Positions 23,187 through 35,834 of a DNA stretch of 64,000 nt are shown here, piece after piece. Each line of letters begins with the position of its first letter. Position 1 is the stretch's first letter. Source of the stretch: Sambucus nigra (lineage: Eukaryota; Streptophyta; Magnoliopsida; Dipsacales; Adoxaceae); NCBI GenBank assembly GCA_949130495.1, contig OX422213.1, positions 51,098,284 to 51,162,283 on the forward strand, written 5' to 3'. The position numbers and the translations under genes were made by a program. Below the pieces are notes generated by a model. It was not told where the DNA came from. It made no database searches and saw only the letters and a list, made by a program, of their open reading frames with translations.

Positions 23187-24684
23187 TACAAAAATGAGTC
23201 TCTTAATGACACGTGCTTAGATAAGTTGGAAGCACCCTAATTGCCATTTAGGTCTTCTATTGTGATTAATTTCTCTCATTTTATTTTTGAAATGATTATG
23301 TAATTTTTGTATTCTCGGATTGTTTGGTTTTGCATTAGTGTGTAGAATATATAATGTTGACTATTAAGTTCGCTTTATGCATTCGGTTCCTTTGGTTTAC
23401 AAGATTCTTTTCATTGTCTTCATTCCAAATAAAGATATTTACAATATTTGTGTTCACATTTAAGTTTATGTATGTGTGTGTATTTTATATATGCACGTGA
23501 ACATTCACTAATCACATTTATAGGTGTATTTATTTATAGAGATTGTGTCTCGAAGCTAGAAAGCGATTGGGTTTGTTTTATTATTTTTGGAAGGTTCAAT
23601 AAAAATTGATATCACTAAATGGGGAGGTTCATCTCAATTTATTGAAATAGAAGAAGGATAGAAAGAACAATTAAAAAAGACAAGCAGAGAGGCATGGGCA
23701 TTTTCAGAGTATGAAATTTCAAATCTTGAATTTGTGAATATCCATCGGTGGAGAGTTAATGCCAATCGAGAGTTAACGTTGGAGTGATGGTTCATAAAAA
23801 CCCATATCAGAAGAGATTCTAGAGGAGCAACTCCCTATATTTGAATTTTTAATTAAGAGAGAGAAGGGGGCCATTGGTATTCTCAAGTTGTCCTCATATA
23901 TATAGGTGTATGACAGATGTTTGTTGGATGTCTTAGTATATTCTTATGCGTTATTGTAGTGTTCTCCAAACTACCTTTTAATACATTTTATTGATGTATA
24001 TAATACCCTTATATTCGTTTTTGGTTTGATAATTAAATACCCTTCCTATAAGTGATCGGGTATAGTTCGAGTCTAACATATATGAATATCTTCTCCATAA
24101 TGTTATAAAGTGTATTTTTTTAATTGAAAATCTAAGATGAAAAGTAAAAGAAACATTGTATTTCCCTTTAATATAGAAAAATATATTGTGATAAAGATAT
24201 TAAGTTAAGAACATCAACTTATACTATGGATGAACAAATGTAGGAAACAAATTTAGTCAAAATAATCTAGAGGTTGTGCTTTATAGTAAGTGGGTTATAT
24301 TTAAAAAAAATCAAAATGTTTATTATTATATGGTTCAATTAAAACTTCATTATTAATTTTGTGGGGATACCATAAAAAATATTGACTTAAATATAGGTAG
24401 GCCCATTTTTTAGTTGCCCTCTTGATTTTTCAACTGATATGATTTAATTATTACAAGTGGAATAGAAATATGATCTAAATAAGATTTGATTATCTTATTA
24501 AATTTTAAATTAATTAATTATTGTAATATTGACCCATTTACTCATGGTCTGATATATAATATAAATATTTTTTAATTAATTATCAAAGTATTAGAAATAT
24601 ATGTACAACATATTGTGTCATTAAATTATTATTTTATAAGTTATAATGTTAGCAAAAATACACATCGCGCAGGTTGCAAGCTAA
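23187..24684. other. AT-rich sequence, weak Helitron-like 3' end at right edge
   Basis: No gene seen. CTAA at 24681-24684 followed by T, 10-20 bp after a GC-rich ATCGCGC stretch, faintly resembles a Helitron 3' end that abuts the 5'-type end at 24685; the hairpin is poor. Confidence 0.3.
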
Positions 24685-24760
24685 TCATATCATATAACTA
24701 ACTTTAATAACGGAGCTCCAAAATGAGGTATCTTCTCGCCAAACTGCCATGTGGAATGCA
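24685..24760 (+). mobile_element. Possible Helitron-like 5' end
   Basis: TCATATCATATAAC start, ACGGAGCTCCAAAA and GCCATGTGG landmarks parallel those at 16288-16380. Confidence 0.3.
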
Positions 24761-25017
24761 TTTTACTATCAAAACCATTTACTCTTGCATCAAATCTGAA
24801 TTAATTGGTATCTCTATTTTAACTGTCTTTTCTCCTCCATGTGTCTATCCTCCTACCCTTATGACTTCTTTTCCAGCCTCACATATCTCATAAAATTCCC
24901 CAACATGAAAATTCTCACCCTCAAATTTTTGTCATGCTCTCGTAAAATTAGACCATCTTCCCTAAATCAAGACCCTCAAACCCTCATTCAGTAATCAGTG
25001 GTAAGCTGCTAATTTCA

Positions 25018-25083
25018 ATCACACACACATGCACACACACACGCGCGAGTGCGCGCGCACACACACATATGTGCGTGTGTGTT
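25018..25083. repeat. Alternating purine-pyrimidine tract (Z-DNA type)
   Basis: About 65 bases of CA, CG, GC and TG steps with a single phase break (GAG) form (CA)n-(CG)n-(CA)n-(TG)n. The halves are also partly self-complementary, so a cruciform is possible. Confidence 0.75.
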
Positions 25084-25354
25084 TGAGTGTTCATAATTAG
25101 GGATTCATCCTATGAGTATTTTTTACTTTGATATAGGTCACTCATTGGATATTTTTTAAGGTGGGTTATTCAGGTTTGATCATTCGATTTTAAAATTAGG
25201 GCATTTCGTTTTCAAGTGACGATGCGAGGTTTCAATAATTAGGATTTTAGGTTGGATTAAAAATTAGGATTCTTTTAGTTTCTATTTTGTGTTTAATTGC
25301 ATATTGAATCGTTTAATTGTAAATGATTTAAAATCGTTTTCTCCTAGATGCAAT
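25084..25354. other. AT-rich spacer
   Basis: No coding or repeat signal recognised. Confidence 0.4.
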
Positions 25355-25740
25355 TGTAATACCCCTTATTTTCGGCATCGATTTTTTTAGGATTAGTTGC
25401 CCATGTTTTTTATTTTATATTGGATTTAAGATATATTACTTGAGTTTTATTATTTGGTTTATATTATGTATTATCATATATAGTTAAGTGAATTATTTTT
25501 AATATATATAATGAAACTTATGTTATGGTTTATTTAACGAATTTTAATGGTGACTTAATTTGGGGACTTGTTAGTGAGCAAAACACATTCAAAATAATAA
25601 AGTTAAGTGTCTATGAATTATGAAACCCATTGGACTAGTTATTAGTGGATAAGTATATGTATTTAGAGCCCGTTTGAATACCTTAGTGGAGGCCCACGTG
25701 AGAAAAGTAGGATTCACTATTTTAAAAGGGTTATTTGCAT
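25355..25740 (+). repeat. LTR-like 5' fragment, inverted relative to 26290-27370
   Basis: Starts TGTAATACCCC, as Tekay-type LTRs here do, and is similar over about 390 bp to the reverse complement of 26985-27370 (shared blocks include AAGATATATTACTTGAGTTT and GTTAAGTGAATTATTTTTAA). Similarity fades after about 25740. Confidence 0.7.
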
Positions 25741-26289
25741 TTTGAGGTATGTTTGTTCTTCTTTATTCTTAGTTGGGTGCCATTGTTTCGTGTATTAATC
25801 TTTAGAGGTCATTTCTCACAAAATCTATTAATGAAACGTTTGTCAACAATTTTAAAGAAAGTAAATGACTCTTTTCCCATCAATCTCAAAAGCATTTGAT
25901 ATTAACAAACTGTATTTTTTGTGAACAATTTTAAAAGAAAGTAAATGACTTTTTTTAAATGACGTTATCTTTTATTTATTTTTTTAAACAAATAACTAGA
26001 TTTGGCTCGTTTGACAAAAAAATAGACTTTTTTAATATAAAAAATACTTGTTTATAATTTTTTTGACAAATTGTAATATTTATAAAACGAACATTGTTTT
26101 TAAAAAAAGGTAAATATACTATTTATTTAATTTTAAAAAATGGACGTTATCTTTTCTTTTAAAAGAACAAATAGTTGGATATACTTATTAAAAAAGGCCT
26201 ATTTTGTAAAAAAGTTTTTTAAAAAATGATTCGTTAGTTATTAAAAAAACTGTACTTTTTTAATATAAAAATGATTTGTTATTTAGCAT
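25741..26289. other. AT-rich spacer with short internal repeat
   Basis: AACAATTTTAAA(A)GAAAGTAAATGACT occurs twice (near 25848 and 25923). Long T/A runs; no gene. Confidence 0.5.
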
Positions 26290-27370
26290 CATTTAACAAC
26301 AATAATGATATCAATCTCGCAATATATCATCTTTATCAATATTACATAATTTAGGTAATTATTATTCTACGCAATTCTACAACTCAATCACATGCTTAAT
26401 ATCGTCTAATTATAAATTTCTCATCTACTCGGCATGAAAATAATATCACATAATCATGCGTGCAACAAGGATGATATTTACATACAAGTATAACATATAA
26501 AGATGCAACACATAGAATAAAATATATGTATACAAACAAGGGTGAACATATATATCACATAAAATAACCATGTGAGAAAGAACCTATCTCCATTCACAAA
26601 ATAATCCACCAATTTGTTAGAAATTTCAGTCTTGCGCACTATTGAGAAAAAGTTCATAAGATATTCAAGGAAACTCCAAAAATTATGAAATTAGCATCCA
26701 CACGATCCTAATTCAATTATATACGACCTATAGTAGGAGGGGAAGTTCTATTCATAGGTATAACACACCGAAATAGTCTAAAAGTGATGGATTTATTTCA
26801 AAACATTTCAGCAGCTCTTTTGCTTCCTTCATCTTCTTCTCTAACCCTTGGATTTATCAAAATATTTTTCTTTCATATTCCTCATGTTTTATCTTCTGGT
26901 ATAATGCTATATAGCCTCCTATAACCTTCTAACAAGCCCTAGGTGTTCTAATGTAACATATTTATACTAAGAGGTTACTAACTAGGGTTTTAAAATTGTG
27001 AATCCCATTTTACTCACATGGGCCTCCCCTAAGATATTCAAATAGGCTCAAAATACATATATTTATCTACTAATAAATATCCCAAAGGGATTCATAACCC
27101 ATGGGTACTTATTTTTATTATTTTGAGTGTGTTTTGTCCAGTAACAAGTCTCCAAATAATTTTACCGCCAAAATTCGCTAAATAAATCATAACAAAAGTC
27201 TCACTACATATATTAAAAATAATTCACTTAACTAGATATGTTAATCCTTAATCAATATCAAATAATAAAACTCAAGTAATATATCTTAATTTCTATATAA
27301 AATCCAAATAAATTCTTTAAATGCACAATTAATCCTCATAAAATCGGAGCCAAAAATATTGGGTATTGCA
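26290..27370 (-). repeat. LTR-like sequence, minus orientation
   Basis: The terminus at 27370 (minus strand TGCAATACCC) has one base changed from TGTAATACCC. A minus-strand TATA-like sequence (AGTATAAATATG, near 26955-26968) lies about 400 bp from it, consistent with a U3/R layout. The far end is not sharply defined. Probably a solo or truncated LTR of the family of 25355-25740. Confidence 0.55.
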
Positions 27371-27614
27371 CATATATGGTGGTCTCCCTGTGTTGTATTA
27401 ATCAATCTTTTGTTTAGTTAGTATCTCTTTAAAAATTTAAAAGTACACGGAGTGTATTATGTAACATGTTACGTGGTGTTATGTGGCATTTTATACCTAA
27501 ACAAAACCACAACAACTCACAACACATGTAAATTTCATCGTTTATTTGTCTTTATAGGTGTGTAATTATTGTTTCAAATATTTATTTCACGTATATTTTG
27601 CTGTACAACCTGTA
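27371..27614. other. Short spacer before the CACTA element
   Basis: No feature recognised. Confidence 0.4.
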
Positions 27615-27639
27615 TATCACTACACCAAAACCCCCTTTT

Positions 27640-27790
27640 GTCACTTTTTACCTGCAAAGTGTTGTCGTAGTCAAAAACCTTGATAAAAAAATACGGAGCT
27701 GTTGACAATGTTTTTTACCATGACACGACCGTGACAACAACTTGTCACGGTAAGAAAATTATGACACGACCACGAAAAAAAAAAATTAAA
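27640..27790. repeat. CACTA left subterminal repeats
   Basis: Inverted and direct copies of GTGTCACGG-like words (ATGACACGACCGTGACAAC, TTGTCACGG, ATGACACGACCACG) within 150 bp of the terminus; mirrored at the right end. Confidence 0.75.
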
Positions 27791-27837
27791 GACCTAACCT
27801 ACACAGTTATGTCTGTTGTTTCAACAAAACTTACGCG

Positions 27838-28020
27838 TTCTCTCTCTCTCTCCCTCTCTCTCAATTGATTTGAGAACAAATTAACAAAACTCAAACTCTT
27901 GTTCCAATCGATTTAGGGTTCCAGTCGATTGAAATCAATAAAACTAAACTGATTACTGTTCCAATCGATTTCAAGGTTCCAATCGATTTCAAGGGGGGAT
28001 TCAAGGTTCCAATCAATTCA
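27838..28020. repeat. (CT)n tract and GTTCCAATCGATTT short repeats
   Basis: A CT-rich run (27838-27863) is followed by five or more degenerate copies of GTTCCAATCGATTT. ATCGATTT recurs in the internal minisatellite at 38680-39870 of the same transposon. Confidence 0.65.
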
Positions 28021-29380
28021 CAAAGGTATTTTCTCAACCATTTTTCACTCCTAGAAATCCCATATAATTTTAATTTGGTTATGTCTATATTTGTTATGGT
28101 ATATTCATGTAAACAGATTTTGGGTTCTTTCTTTTCATGTTTTCTTAGTCATATATTCAAAATTGTTTCTTTTCTCAATTCATTATACATTTAGTTATGT
28201 TGCTGTATTATTTTTATATGATAATCTCTATTTATTTGCTTGTTTATGGCACTTGGATTATAATCTGGTTTATTTAGGAGTTTTGTTGTTTTAATTTTTT
28301 TTATTACATTGTGGATTTGTAACTTAAAGTTTTTAGTTTAATTGTGAAATGTTTGATTGACCTGGGAATTATTGGACTATAATTATCTGTAAGTTTAAGA
28401 ATAATTTAATTTTTTAAACTAATTTTCTTATTTTTTGGTCCAAATATCATAATTTGCATGTTTTTCTGTATATATAACTGAAGTATCATCATTTTGTGGG
28501 ACACAATGTGCTATTTGAACCAGAGGTCATTTATTTTATTATTAGTATGTTAAAACATAAGAATTTATGTTATGTCTCGGATTTTAAATTTCCTCCTGTA
28601 ATATTTGTCGAGTAATGGTAGAACAAGCCATTTTAATTTGCTCAACAATGGTGTGTTCTTTCTTTTGGTTGTAGCTGCTACAAATTTGAAGGAAGTAAGG
28701 TTTCAATTTTATTTATAAAAAGACTGTAAGATTGAAAATTGATGCTTTCTTGCTAGCGTTCATTATAATTGGTTCTATTTATAAAGATTTATTCAATTGA
28801 TTTATGTTATGTAGGAATTGTTATGTAAGATAATAATCTGTTATGTAGGATTTTTATCGATTTGTTTATTCGCTCACGTATTCTTAAATTGGGTATGACT
28901 AATTTCAGCAAATAGTTTATGGTTTTTTGACAATCTGCTCACTCTTTTGCATGAGTTATTAATATTTATATGTATTGACTAATTTTGTTTAGTTATGTTG
29001 AAGTTGGGCCTTCTGTTGGCATCTCAGCAGGAGACGAGTTATTGGCATCTCAACAGGAGACTAGTTGTGAGTTACATTCTAGAGGTATTTAGGTCTTTAA
29101 TGGACCTTTTGTTATATGAAATTAATCAATTGTCCTGAAGAGTTTTTAAATTTCTTTTGATTGCTTACAGAGAATCACTGAGATTATTGGTGTGGTTGTT
29201 TCATTTCGCGCCAATCAAGTATGATGAAAGGAAATGCTACCGATTATTGCTACATATTTTCAGCAATTTCATTAGGGTTATACATTTTGGTTGTGATTCA
29301 GCCGAATAGTGATCATATTGTTGTTTGGGGTTCTTGAGTTCTTGTTGACTGATGAATTTGAACATTTAGTTGGCCATTTA
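28021..29380. other. CACTA 5' region, no intact exon
   Basis: AT-rich, intron-like. A 26-bp tandem duplication (TTGGCATCTCARCAGGAGAC..., 29016-29041 and 29042-29067) is the only structured piece. Confidence 0.5.
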
Positions 29381-29385
29381 GTTGG
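29381..29385. repeat. Left target-site duplication GTTGG of Athila-like element
   Basis: Matches 38162-38166 and fixes the LTR start at TGATTA. Confidence 0.85.
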
Positions 29386-30812
29386 TGATTATGGGGTAAA
29401 AGGTAGCGCGTGTAAGGACGCTAATCGTTGTTTAATTTTCACCGCGATAATACAAACAAACCTAAGTTACGACTACACTCAACTGGTGAGTATAGCGGTA
29501 AGTCGGGTATCGAATCCACAGGGAGTGTTTGATAGATCGTAACGGATTATTAATTCAAGAATAAAAGTGTGAAAAGGTGATGTGTGATAGGAAATAAAAG
29601 AAAAGAATAAGTTAAGTCTAAATAAAAGTAAAGTGAGGATCGGGATATCGTCAAACCATACGTCTTGAAACAACTACTAATCAAGATTTCGGCTCGAAAG
29701 CTATTTAATCGAGCATTATCAATTAATCATAAACATCCCACAATAAGGAATTTAAGCCAAAGTTGCGAGAAAATTTAACCGAAAATTGGTCATACGCGGA
29801 TTAAACTCGGATTACGCTTTAAACACTAACGTTGCATGACAAAGAAAGTTAAACGCATAATAATACGACTTTAATTCGTGCGGGTTCAATTAAACGCAAT
29901 TTTGCATAAAACCTAATTTTCGGAGCTCGGGGCCCGTTAATGGCGGAACGATATCCCGACCCTAATTATCTAAGGGCACATAATGATTAAACTAATTTAT
30001 ACTTATTAAACTAGGAAAGCAAGAAATAAAGCAATTAGACTAATTAAGAAAGCATGGAAATTATTCTACAAAGCAAGAAATAGGCAAGAACAATTATATA
30101 AATGGAGATGGAAGATGAAAGTTCAACATACATAACCCATATGGTTGTCAACCCAAAGAGATATGAAGCCAAGCTCTCAAAACCCAAACCTTAACCTAAA
30201 ATGTCTTCTAAAACTAAGTATCTGTAATATTACAACAAAATTAGGTTATATAGTAAGTTGGAATAAAATAAATGAAGAAAGAAAAGAAAGCAAAATATCT
30301 GCATAAAACAGGGGATCGATCGATCGACTGTTAAAATCGTGGAAAAATACTGAAGGATCAATCGATCTATCCTTTTGATCGATCGATTGATCAAGCAGGG
30401 CAGAACCTCCTTTCCTCCCGTTTTCCTCCTGTTTTGGTGTAAATGCTTTTCTCCCCCGCTAGAATCGCTGTAACTTCTTCATTCGGGATCAGAACCGCGC
30501 ACCATTCACGGCCACACGAAGCTTGCAAGGAGGGCTACAATTTTTGTGAAATGTCAGGCCAGGTGCCCAAATCGTGAATTGATCGGATTGCCTTTGAACG
30601 TGCGATTGCGTATGGGACTTAAGGGGAATGCGTATGAACTCCATTCTTAGTACCTAAATACCTACAAAAGCACAATTATACCTCATATAGCATGTTAACA
30701 ATATAAACCGAGGTTTTCTGATTAACGGGGTTAAATATAGAGATTAAGGCACCCGAGGGGGCTAAAATGCGTAGGTTCGACAGATAAAATACGCAATATT
30801 TGCGTATTATCA
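29386..30812 (-). repeat. Athila-like 3' LTR (left)
   Basis: Minus-strand TATA (TATATAACC, complement near 30244-30254) with an ATCGATCG cluster upstream. Confidence 0.88.
30313..30393 (-). promoter_or_regulatory. ATCGATCGATCGA cluster upstream of LTR TATA
   Basis: Three runs of GATCGATC-type palindromes in 80 bp, ending with GATCAAGCAG, 60-150 bp upstream of the TATA on the element strand. The central run carries substitutions that the right LTR copy lacks. Confidence 0.55.
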
Positions 30813-30825
30813 CACCCCCTAACTT

Positions 30826-33120
30826 ACACATTGCTAGTCACTAGCAATGAAATAGGATGCAACAAGAACAACAAGTAAACCAAAACAGGAGATAGTACAA
30901 AAGTAGGATAAGAAAGCAATAAAAAGATAAGGCCACTTTCGCGGGCGAACGATTGCATTTAGCATATGCAATAAGCCGTTAAACCCCTAGGTTACCCTAG
31001 TGGACGAGTGTCGTCTCGTGAGGGTTTTCAGGGATGATACCCACAAACATCATACAGTTCCCTCAAAATATGCCCAATCACATGCGACAAACTCAACAAT
31101 ACGAATAAGATTTCAGCGTGTTATTAGCATAACAAACGAATTCACGTGAAAAGTCTGTAGTTATTAACATTATCGAATGCACCTCAATGAATTGAAACTT
31201 TAACATGTGGGAGGGGAGTGAGCACACGCAAAATATGATTTGACAAAAACTTAAATAAATCGGATACTAAATATCAAAGCATGCATATAAGTCAATCCTC
31301 ACGGGCATTACACTCATCAAATGAATTCACTTGGAACAGGGAGGTAACACACGAGACGTGCGGGCATAAGGAGTAAATGTAAAGGGAAGCTAGGTCGCGC
31401 ACATGTCACAATCGAAGAACGCTATATAGAAAATAAAAACTGTAATCTCAGTGAAAGATACCGCACATATAAAAGAGGCGAAATACATTTTCACAGATTA
31501 TCAAAACTATTTAAACCTTTAAATTACATCTACTTAAGATCACATAGGACTTTATAAGTTTGTAATGTAAGCTAGGCTAGGGTACGAAATGAAAGGGATG
31601 TATATACGGATTCAAAGGTGTTTGAGGATGAAACTCGGGATAATGGGAAAAAGTGGACAATTTCAAAATTGGACAAATGATTTCCAAACAAGCATTAAAT
31701 ATAACAATCGAGAGTAATCAAAGATTATTGAATCAATATAAACAATATATACAACTTTCTCTTTCTTTTTCTTTTCTTCTTTTTTCTCACTTTTTTCTTT
31801 TCTTTTGTTTTCTTTTGTTTTCAACTTTTTCTTTTTCTTCTCTTTTTCACTACACTTTCTTCTTTTCTCACTCTTTTCATGCTCAAATTTGCAACCACAA
31901 AACAACAATATCATTCAATCCCAATTAAACAATCCAAACAAGGGTATGTAAGGTACTATGTATGGTATAAAACTCCAATCTGGAGTTGGTTAAGGGAATT
32001 TTGGTAATGAAATGAAAGGCTAGTATTTAGGCTCAAGTGGGTTGACTAGGGAACATATAAAAGGTGAGGTCAAGGTTATATGAGTTACAAAGATGGCCTA
32101 TGATCATTTCAAAAAGTTTATGCAATTCTCGAGTCAAAATAATATATGAAAATCATGCTCAAGTAATACATTTCAAATACGAACTCAATTAATAAACGGT
32201 CAATGAAAGAATAAAGAGATTACCAACGACTGTAACGTTTTCAAAGAGGAAAGAATAGTGTATACACTCACAAATGAAGATAAGTCTCAATCTCACTCGG
32301 TGTAAGTATATACAATGCAACAAAAGCTTACCGAGTTATAAAAATCTTAAACCAAATCAATATAACAAGAAACATGCATGTTCTCATGGGATAAAGTTTA
32401 ATTCATGAAGTTATTCATAATATTAATGATTTAAGGACTAAATACTAATAACTTCTAAAATCGAGAACATGCATCGTTGAATTGTCTAATGGATCGGGTA
32501 ATTATTAAATTTTATCATCGGACACAGGGCAAAATGCCCAACAAAGGAGAAAAAAGAAAGAAAATATTTTTGAAAATTTTCAGATTTTTAATAAAAACAT
32601 GCTTTGTAACTAAATTGTAGTCAAATTAAAGGACTAAACATGAAATGGATAGATTATACCACACCCCTTAACTTAAATGTTGCATTGTTCCCTATACGTC
32701 CATTAAAGAACACAACACAAAGATAGGAAAAGAATGATATTATCCAAATATGGAGCGATCTCCATAAGTACAAGTCCAAATAAATCTGCAAAAGAAGTTA
32801 GTACAAAGCACAAGAAGAATATATACCGATGTATTAAGTTAAAAGAATCTATGTCACAAGTCACAACAATATAGAGGGACTGAAGTGCAAATACTAGATA
32901 AATTGATGGTGAACTTTTTGATTTTATAAAATGGAAGGTCACACACATCAAAATCCAATAAACAACCACAAACTACATTTTCATTTCTCATTCCATAAGT
33001 TCCATACAAAACAACTTAATACATTACAACTATGAAAAAGAAAGAAATAAAGATAAAATAAAATAAATACAACATAATATCCGCCCCAAAAATGCCAAAA
33101 TGACCCAGTACAACAGTAGC
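30826..33120. other. Athila-like interior, noncoding 3' part
   Basis: No pol frame. Holds a 110-bp pure pyrimidine/purine-type tract (31756-31866, CTTTTTC-rich) and AT-rich DNA. Frames over the pyrimidine tract are low-complexity artefacts. Confidence 0.6.
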
Positions 33121-34350
33121 CTAGTGGCCGGAACCACTAGGATCAGAAGGATCCTGAAAATGAGGAGGTAGCATTGTGTCCGGATCATGCCTCTGCAAGT
33201 AAAGGTCTCTCATCATCCTCTGCATCATCCGGTACTCATGTCTCTACTGCACTCTGACCTCCCTTTGCTCGGCCCACTCCTGCCGTTGCTCGGCCTGCTG
33301 CTATCTCAGCTTTAACTGTTGTTGGTCTAGGCGGGACTCCCATGTAGCCCACCTGAGATGGGTCTCCTCCCAGCACTAGTCCTGCACGGCCTGAAATGCC
33401 TCAAAGCGGGCATCATAATCTGTGTGTGGCACGTGAGAACCCTCACCCTGCTCCATACCTCTAATATCGGCCTCCTCCGCTGCCATGTCAGCCGCCTCTG
33501 TCCTGTCAGTCGCATCTGCCCTCTGTCTTTTGTTCCCCGGCTCCCCCCAAGCACGAGTCAACATCTTTGAGATATTGTCCTATGTGAGAAGCCCTAGTGG
33601 CTCACGCTTGCGATCAGCATCGTACTCTGGGCAACCATGAGAAGTGCACATCCTCGTGATGAGGGCAGGAAAAGGAAGTGAAAATCTCCAAGCAGTCTCC
33701 TTTGTTGTCGTGAGCATCGTCTCTAAAAATATTTTGGGCAAACTGATATCCCCCAAATCATGAAGCATGGTGTGGATGAATACTGCGTGCTTGTGACGAA
33801 CCTCTGATCGGTAGTTCGTCACCATAAATGAGTGGACGTTGATATAATGGAGAACTCTCGATAAGTCTGCCATTGCCGCCGAACGAAACACACCCTTCTT
33901 CCAAACCTCGCTCGGCGCAAGGGCCTCTATCAACGTCGCATGCCCGAAAAGATCGCTATCCATGAAACTGACAGGATCCGTGGGGTTTGGCAAATCCATA
34001 AAAGCTGCCAAATCAGAACGGCGGAGAGGTATTCGCACCCCACGGACCATGGCCTCATACGTAGTAGGCCCCTGCCCTCTCACCTCTACCAATGTCGCAT
34101 AAAACATACGTATAAGCTCTTCATTGATGTGCCCATTGGTAGCGAGAAAGGGCTCCCATCCCTGTCGGCGCAACATAGCCCGCGCCTCCTGCGGTATGTG
34201 ATCAAGGGTCCAGGCAAAACGATAACCCAGCGGTCGCTCGGATGTCTGAAAATAGGCCTGGTACCAATCTCGCTCCTGCTCAGAGCGAAACCCCTCGACG
34301 CCCTGGTGGGGCATGCACCGAGTGAACTTGTATTTCTTGATAGCGGCCAT
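33121..34350 (-). pseudogene. Athila ORF1-type plant transposon protein, four nonsense codons
   Basis: Exactly 410 codons from ATG at 34350 to the TAG at 33121-33123, without a frameshift. The first 256 codons are intact and contain the pattern of the Athila ORF1 / putative plant transposon protein family: a GWEPFL box near residue 65, ELIRMFYATL near 78, and VRGVRIPLRRSDLAAFMDLP near 104. The C-terminal third is glutamine/arginine-rich and helical. Four in-frame TAGs (33580, 33376, 33301 and 33244 as low coordinates) all sit in the glutamine-rich part, and each is one C-to-T change from CAG. The function of the family is not well established; it occupies the gag-proximal region of Athila-type elements. 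Confidence 0.75.
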
Positions 34351-35834
34351 TTCAACCTACAAAACAATAATTAAGCAATACAAAAAAAAATTGTAAGCAC
34401 AATTAATGGTTAGTTAGTGTATAAGTTGAAATGGTGGGTGCACGTGCGCAAAACCGAGGGAAAAAAATTTAACATTGCGATAAAATTTATCGGAATGCGA
34501 CAAGGAGTGAAAATCACCCAAGTGTGCGCCAAAAATTGGATTGAAAACTGTTTGTGGAATTTCAGTGAACACTTGGCGTGTGCAATGTGCGATGAGGGTG
34601 AAAAATTCCACTTTGAACTAACAAAAAAGTCCCATTCATGAACACAACAACAATGCAACAATACACATGTGTTCATGAATGGATATCAATCAAGAATCAC
34701 AAGTTAAAACAGTTGGAACAACACAAAATAGGGGCAAAATCACAAACCCTCAACATATGTCCAAAACTTGGAGAAAACATGGAAAACTTGGGAAAAATCA
34801 ACCAAAATCTACAAATACATAAGTTAGAAGGAAGGATTATACCTTTGAAGTGTAGAAAGTGGTTAAGATTTGAAGGAAATTGTAGTGGGGGATTTAGGGC
34901 ACGAAATTGGGAAGAGAAGAGAGGGAAAGAAATTAGGAGAAAGGGAAAAAATAGACCCTGCCTCCCCTTTTTATTGGTCGATCGATCGATCGACCCTTGG
35001 GCTTCGATCGATCGATCAAGCAGTAAAAAGCCCACTGCATTCAGTTTTTTAAATGGGGGGGGGGGAATGGAAATTATGGGGGATATGGGGGGTAGAAATA
35101 TAAAAATAAGTATATATAAATATAGGAAAATAAAAATACAAAGAAAAAAAGCAAGGAATTGGACTAAAATCTGCATATACATACACATATGGTAACCAAA
35201 AAGAAAAATATATACGGAGAGCGAGACACACGCATGTTCACAAAGAAATAAAAAAAATAAAAGAAAAAGAAAAAGAAAAACAAATGCAAATGTGTGAGAA
35301 TGAGTGTGTAAAAATAAATAAAAAAAATATTTTTGTGACTTTTTTCATTGTTTTCTTAACAAGTGTGTGCCGGGGCGCATAATCTCCACAAATTCAAGTC
35401 CGTTGAACCTATAAAAGAGTTGGAACCAAGCATACAAAAAGAAATAAAAAGAGATTAACTAATTACACTAGGCTAAATTAAGAGAAAATAAAAATGAAGA
35501 AGTTAATATATACAACCTACACATAGGATATCCAATTAGCTATATACTAAAAGTTTAAATTTTTTAGGGTCCATCCAAAACACAATTTGACTTTGACAGA
35601 TCAACAGTGGACCCTCCCGAACATGCATGCCTCCCGAAAAATAGGAATTTTGTTCAAATGACAAATACACGTGTGAGACTAGAAAAATTAAATCATCTCC
35701 CAAGTATTTTTAAGTTGGAATGGGAGGCGACGCACATGAGGGCAAAGATGCCGTCACAGAAAGCGGCTCGAGCGAGTACTCCTCGTCGGTGAAAAGGTGT
35801 GGAACTAAAAAGTTTTGAACCGATTCATCGAGTA
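34351..35834. other. Inter-ORF region of Athila-like element
   Basis: Contains a second ATCGATCG cassette (34977-35023) and a G-run near 35056. Overlapping frames on both strands here are low-complexity and have no domain. Confidence 0.5.
34977..35023 (-). promoter_or_regulatory. Internal ATCGATCG cassette
   Basis: The order GGTCGATCGATCGA - GGGCTTCGATCGATCGAT - AAGCAG is nearly the same as in the unrelated Tekay LTR at 50341-50396. Here it lies between the two ORFs, about 630 bp upstream of the ORF1-type start, where an internal promoter would be useful. Confidence 0.4.

Noticed and set aside
25355..27370. A DNA transposon with 390-bp terminal inverted repeats
   Set aside because: The outward ends look like LTR starts (TGTAATACCC), one side is much longer than the other, and no target duplication matches.
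31653..31928. Phenylalanine/serine-rich and lysine/glutamate-rich frames
   Set aside because: They translate a pyrimidine/purine tract on its two strands.
34638..35195. 185-codon plus and 163-codon minus overlapping frames
   Set aside because: Both are low-complexity (K/R-rich against F/I/L-rich) over the same AT-rich DNA inside the Athila-like element; neither matches a family.
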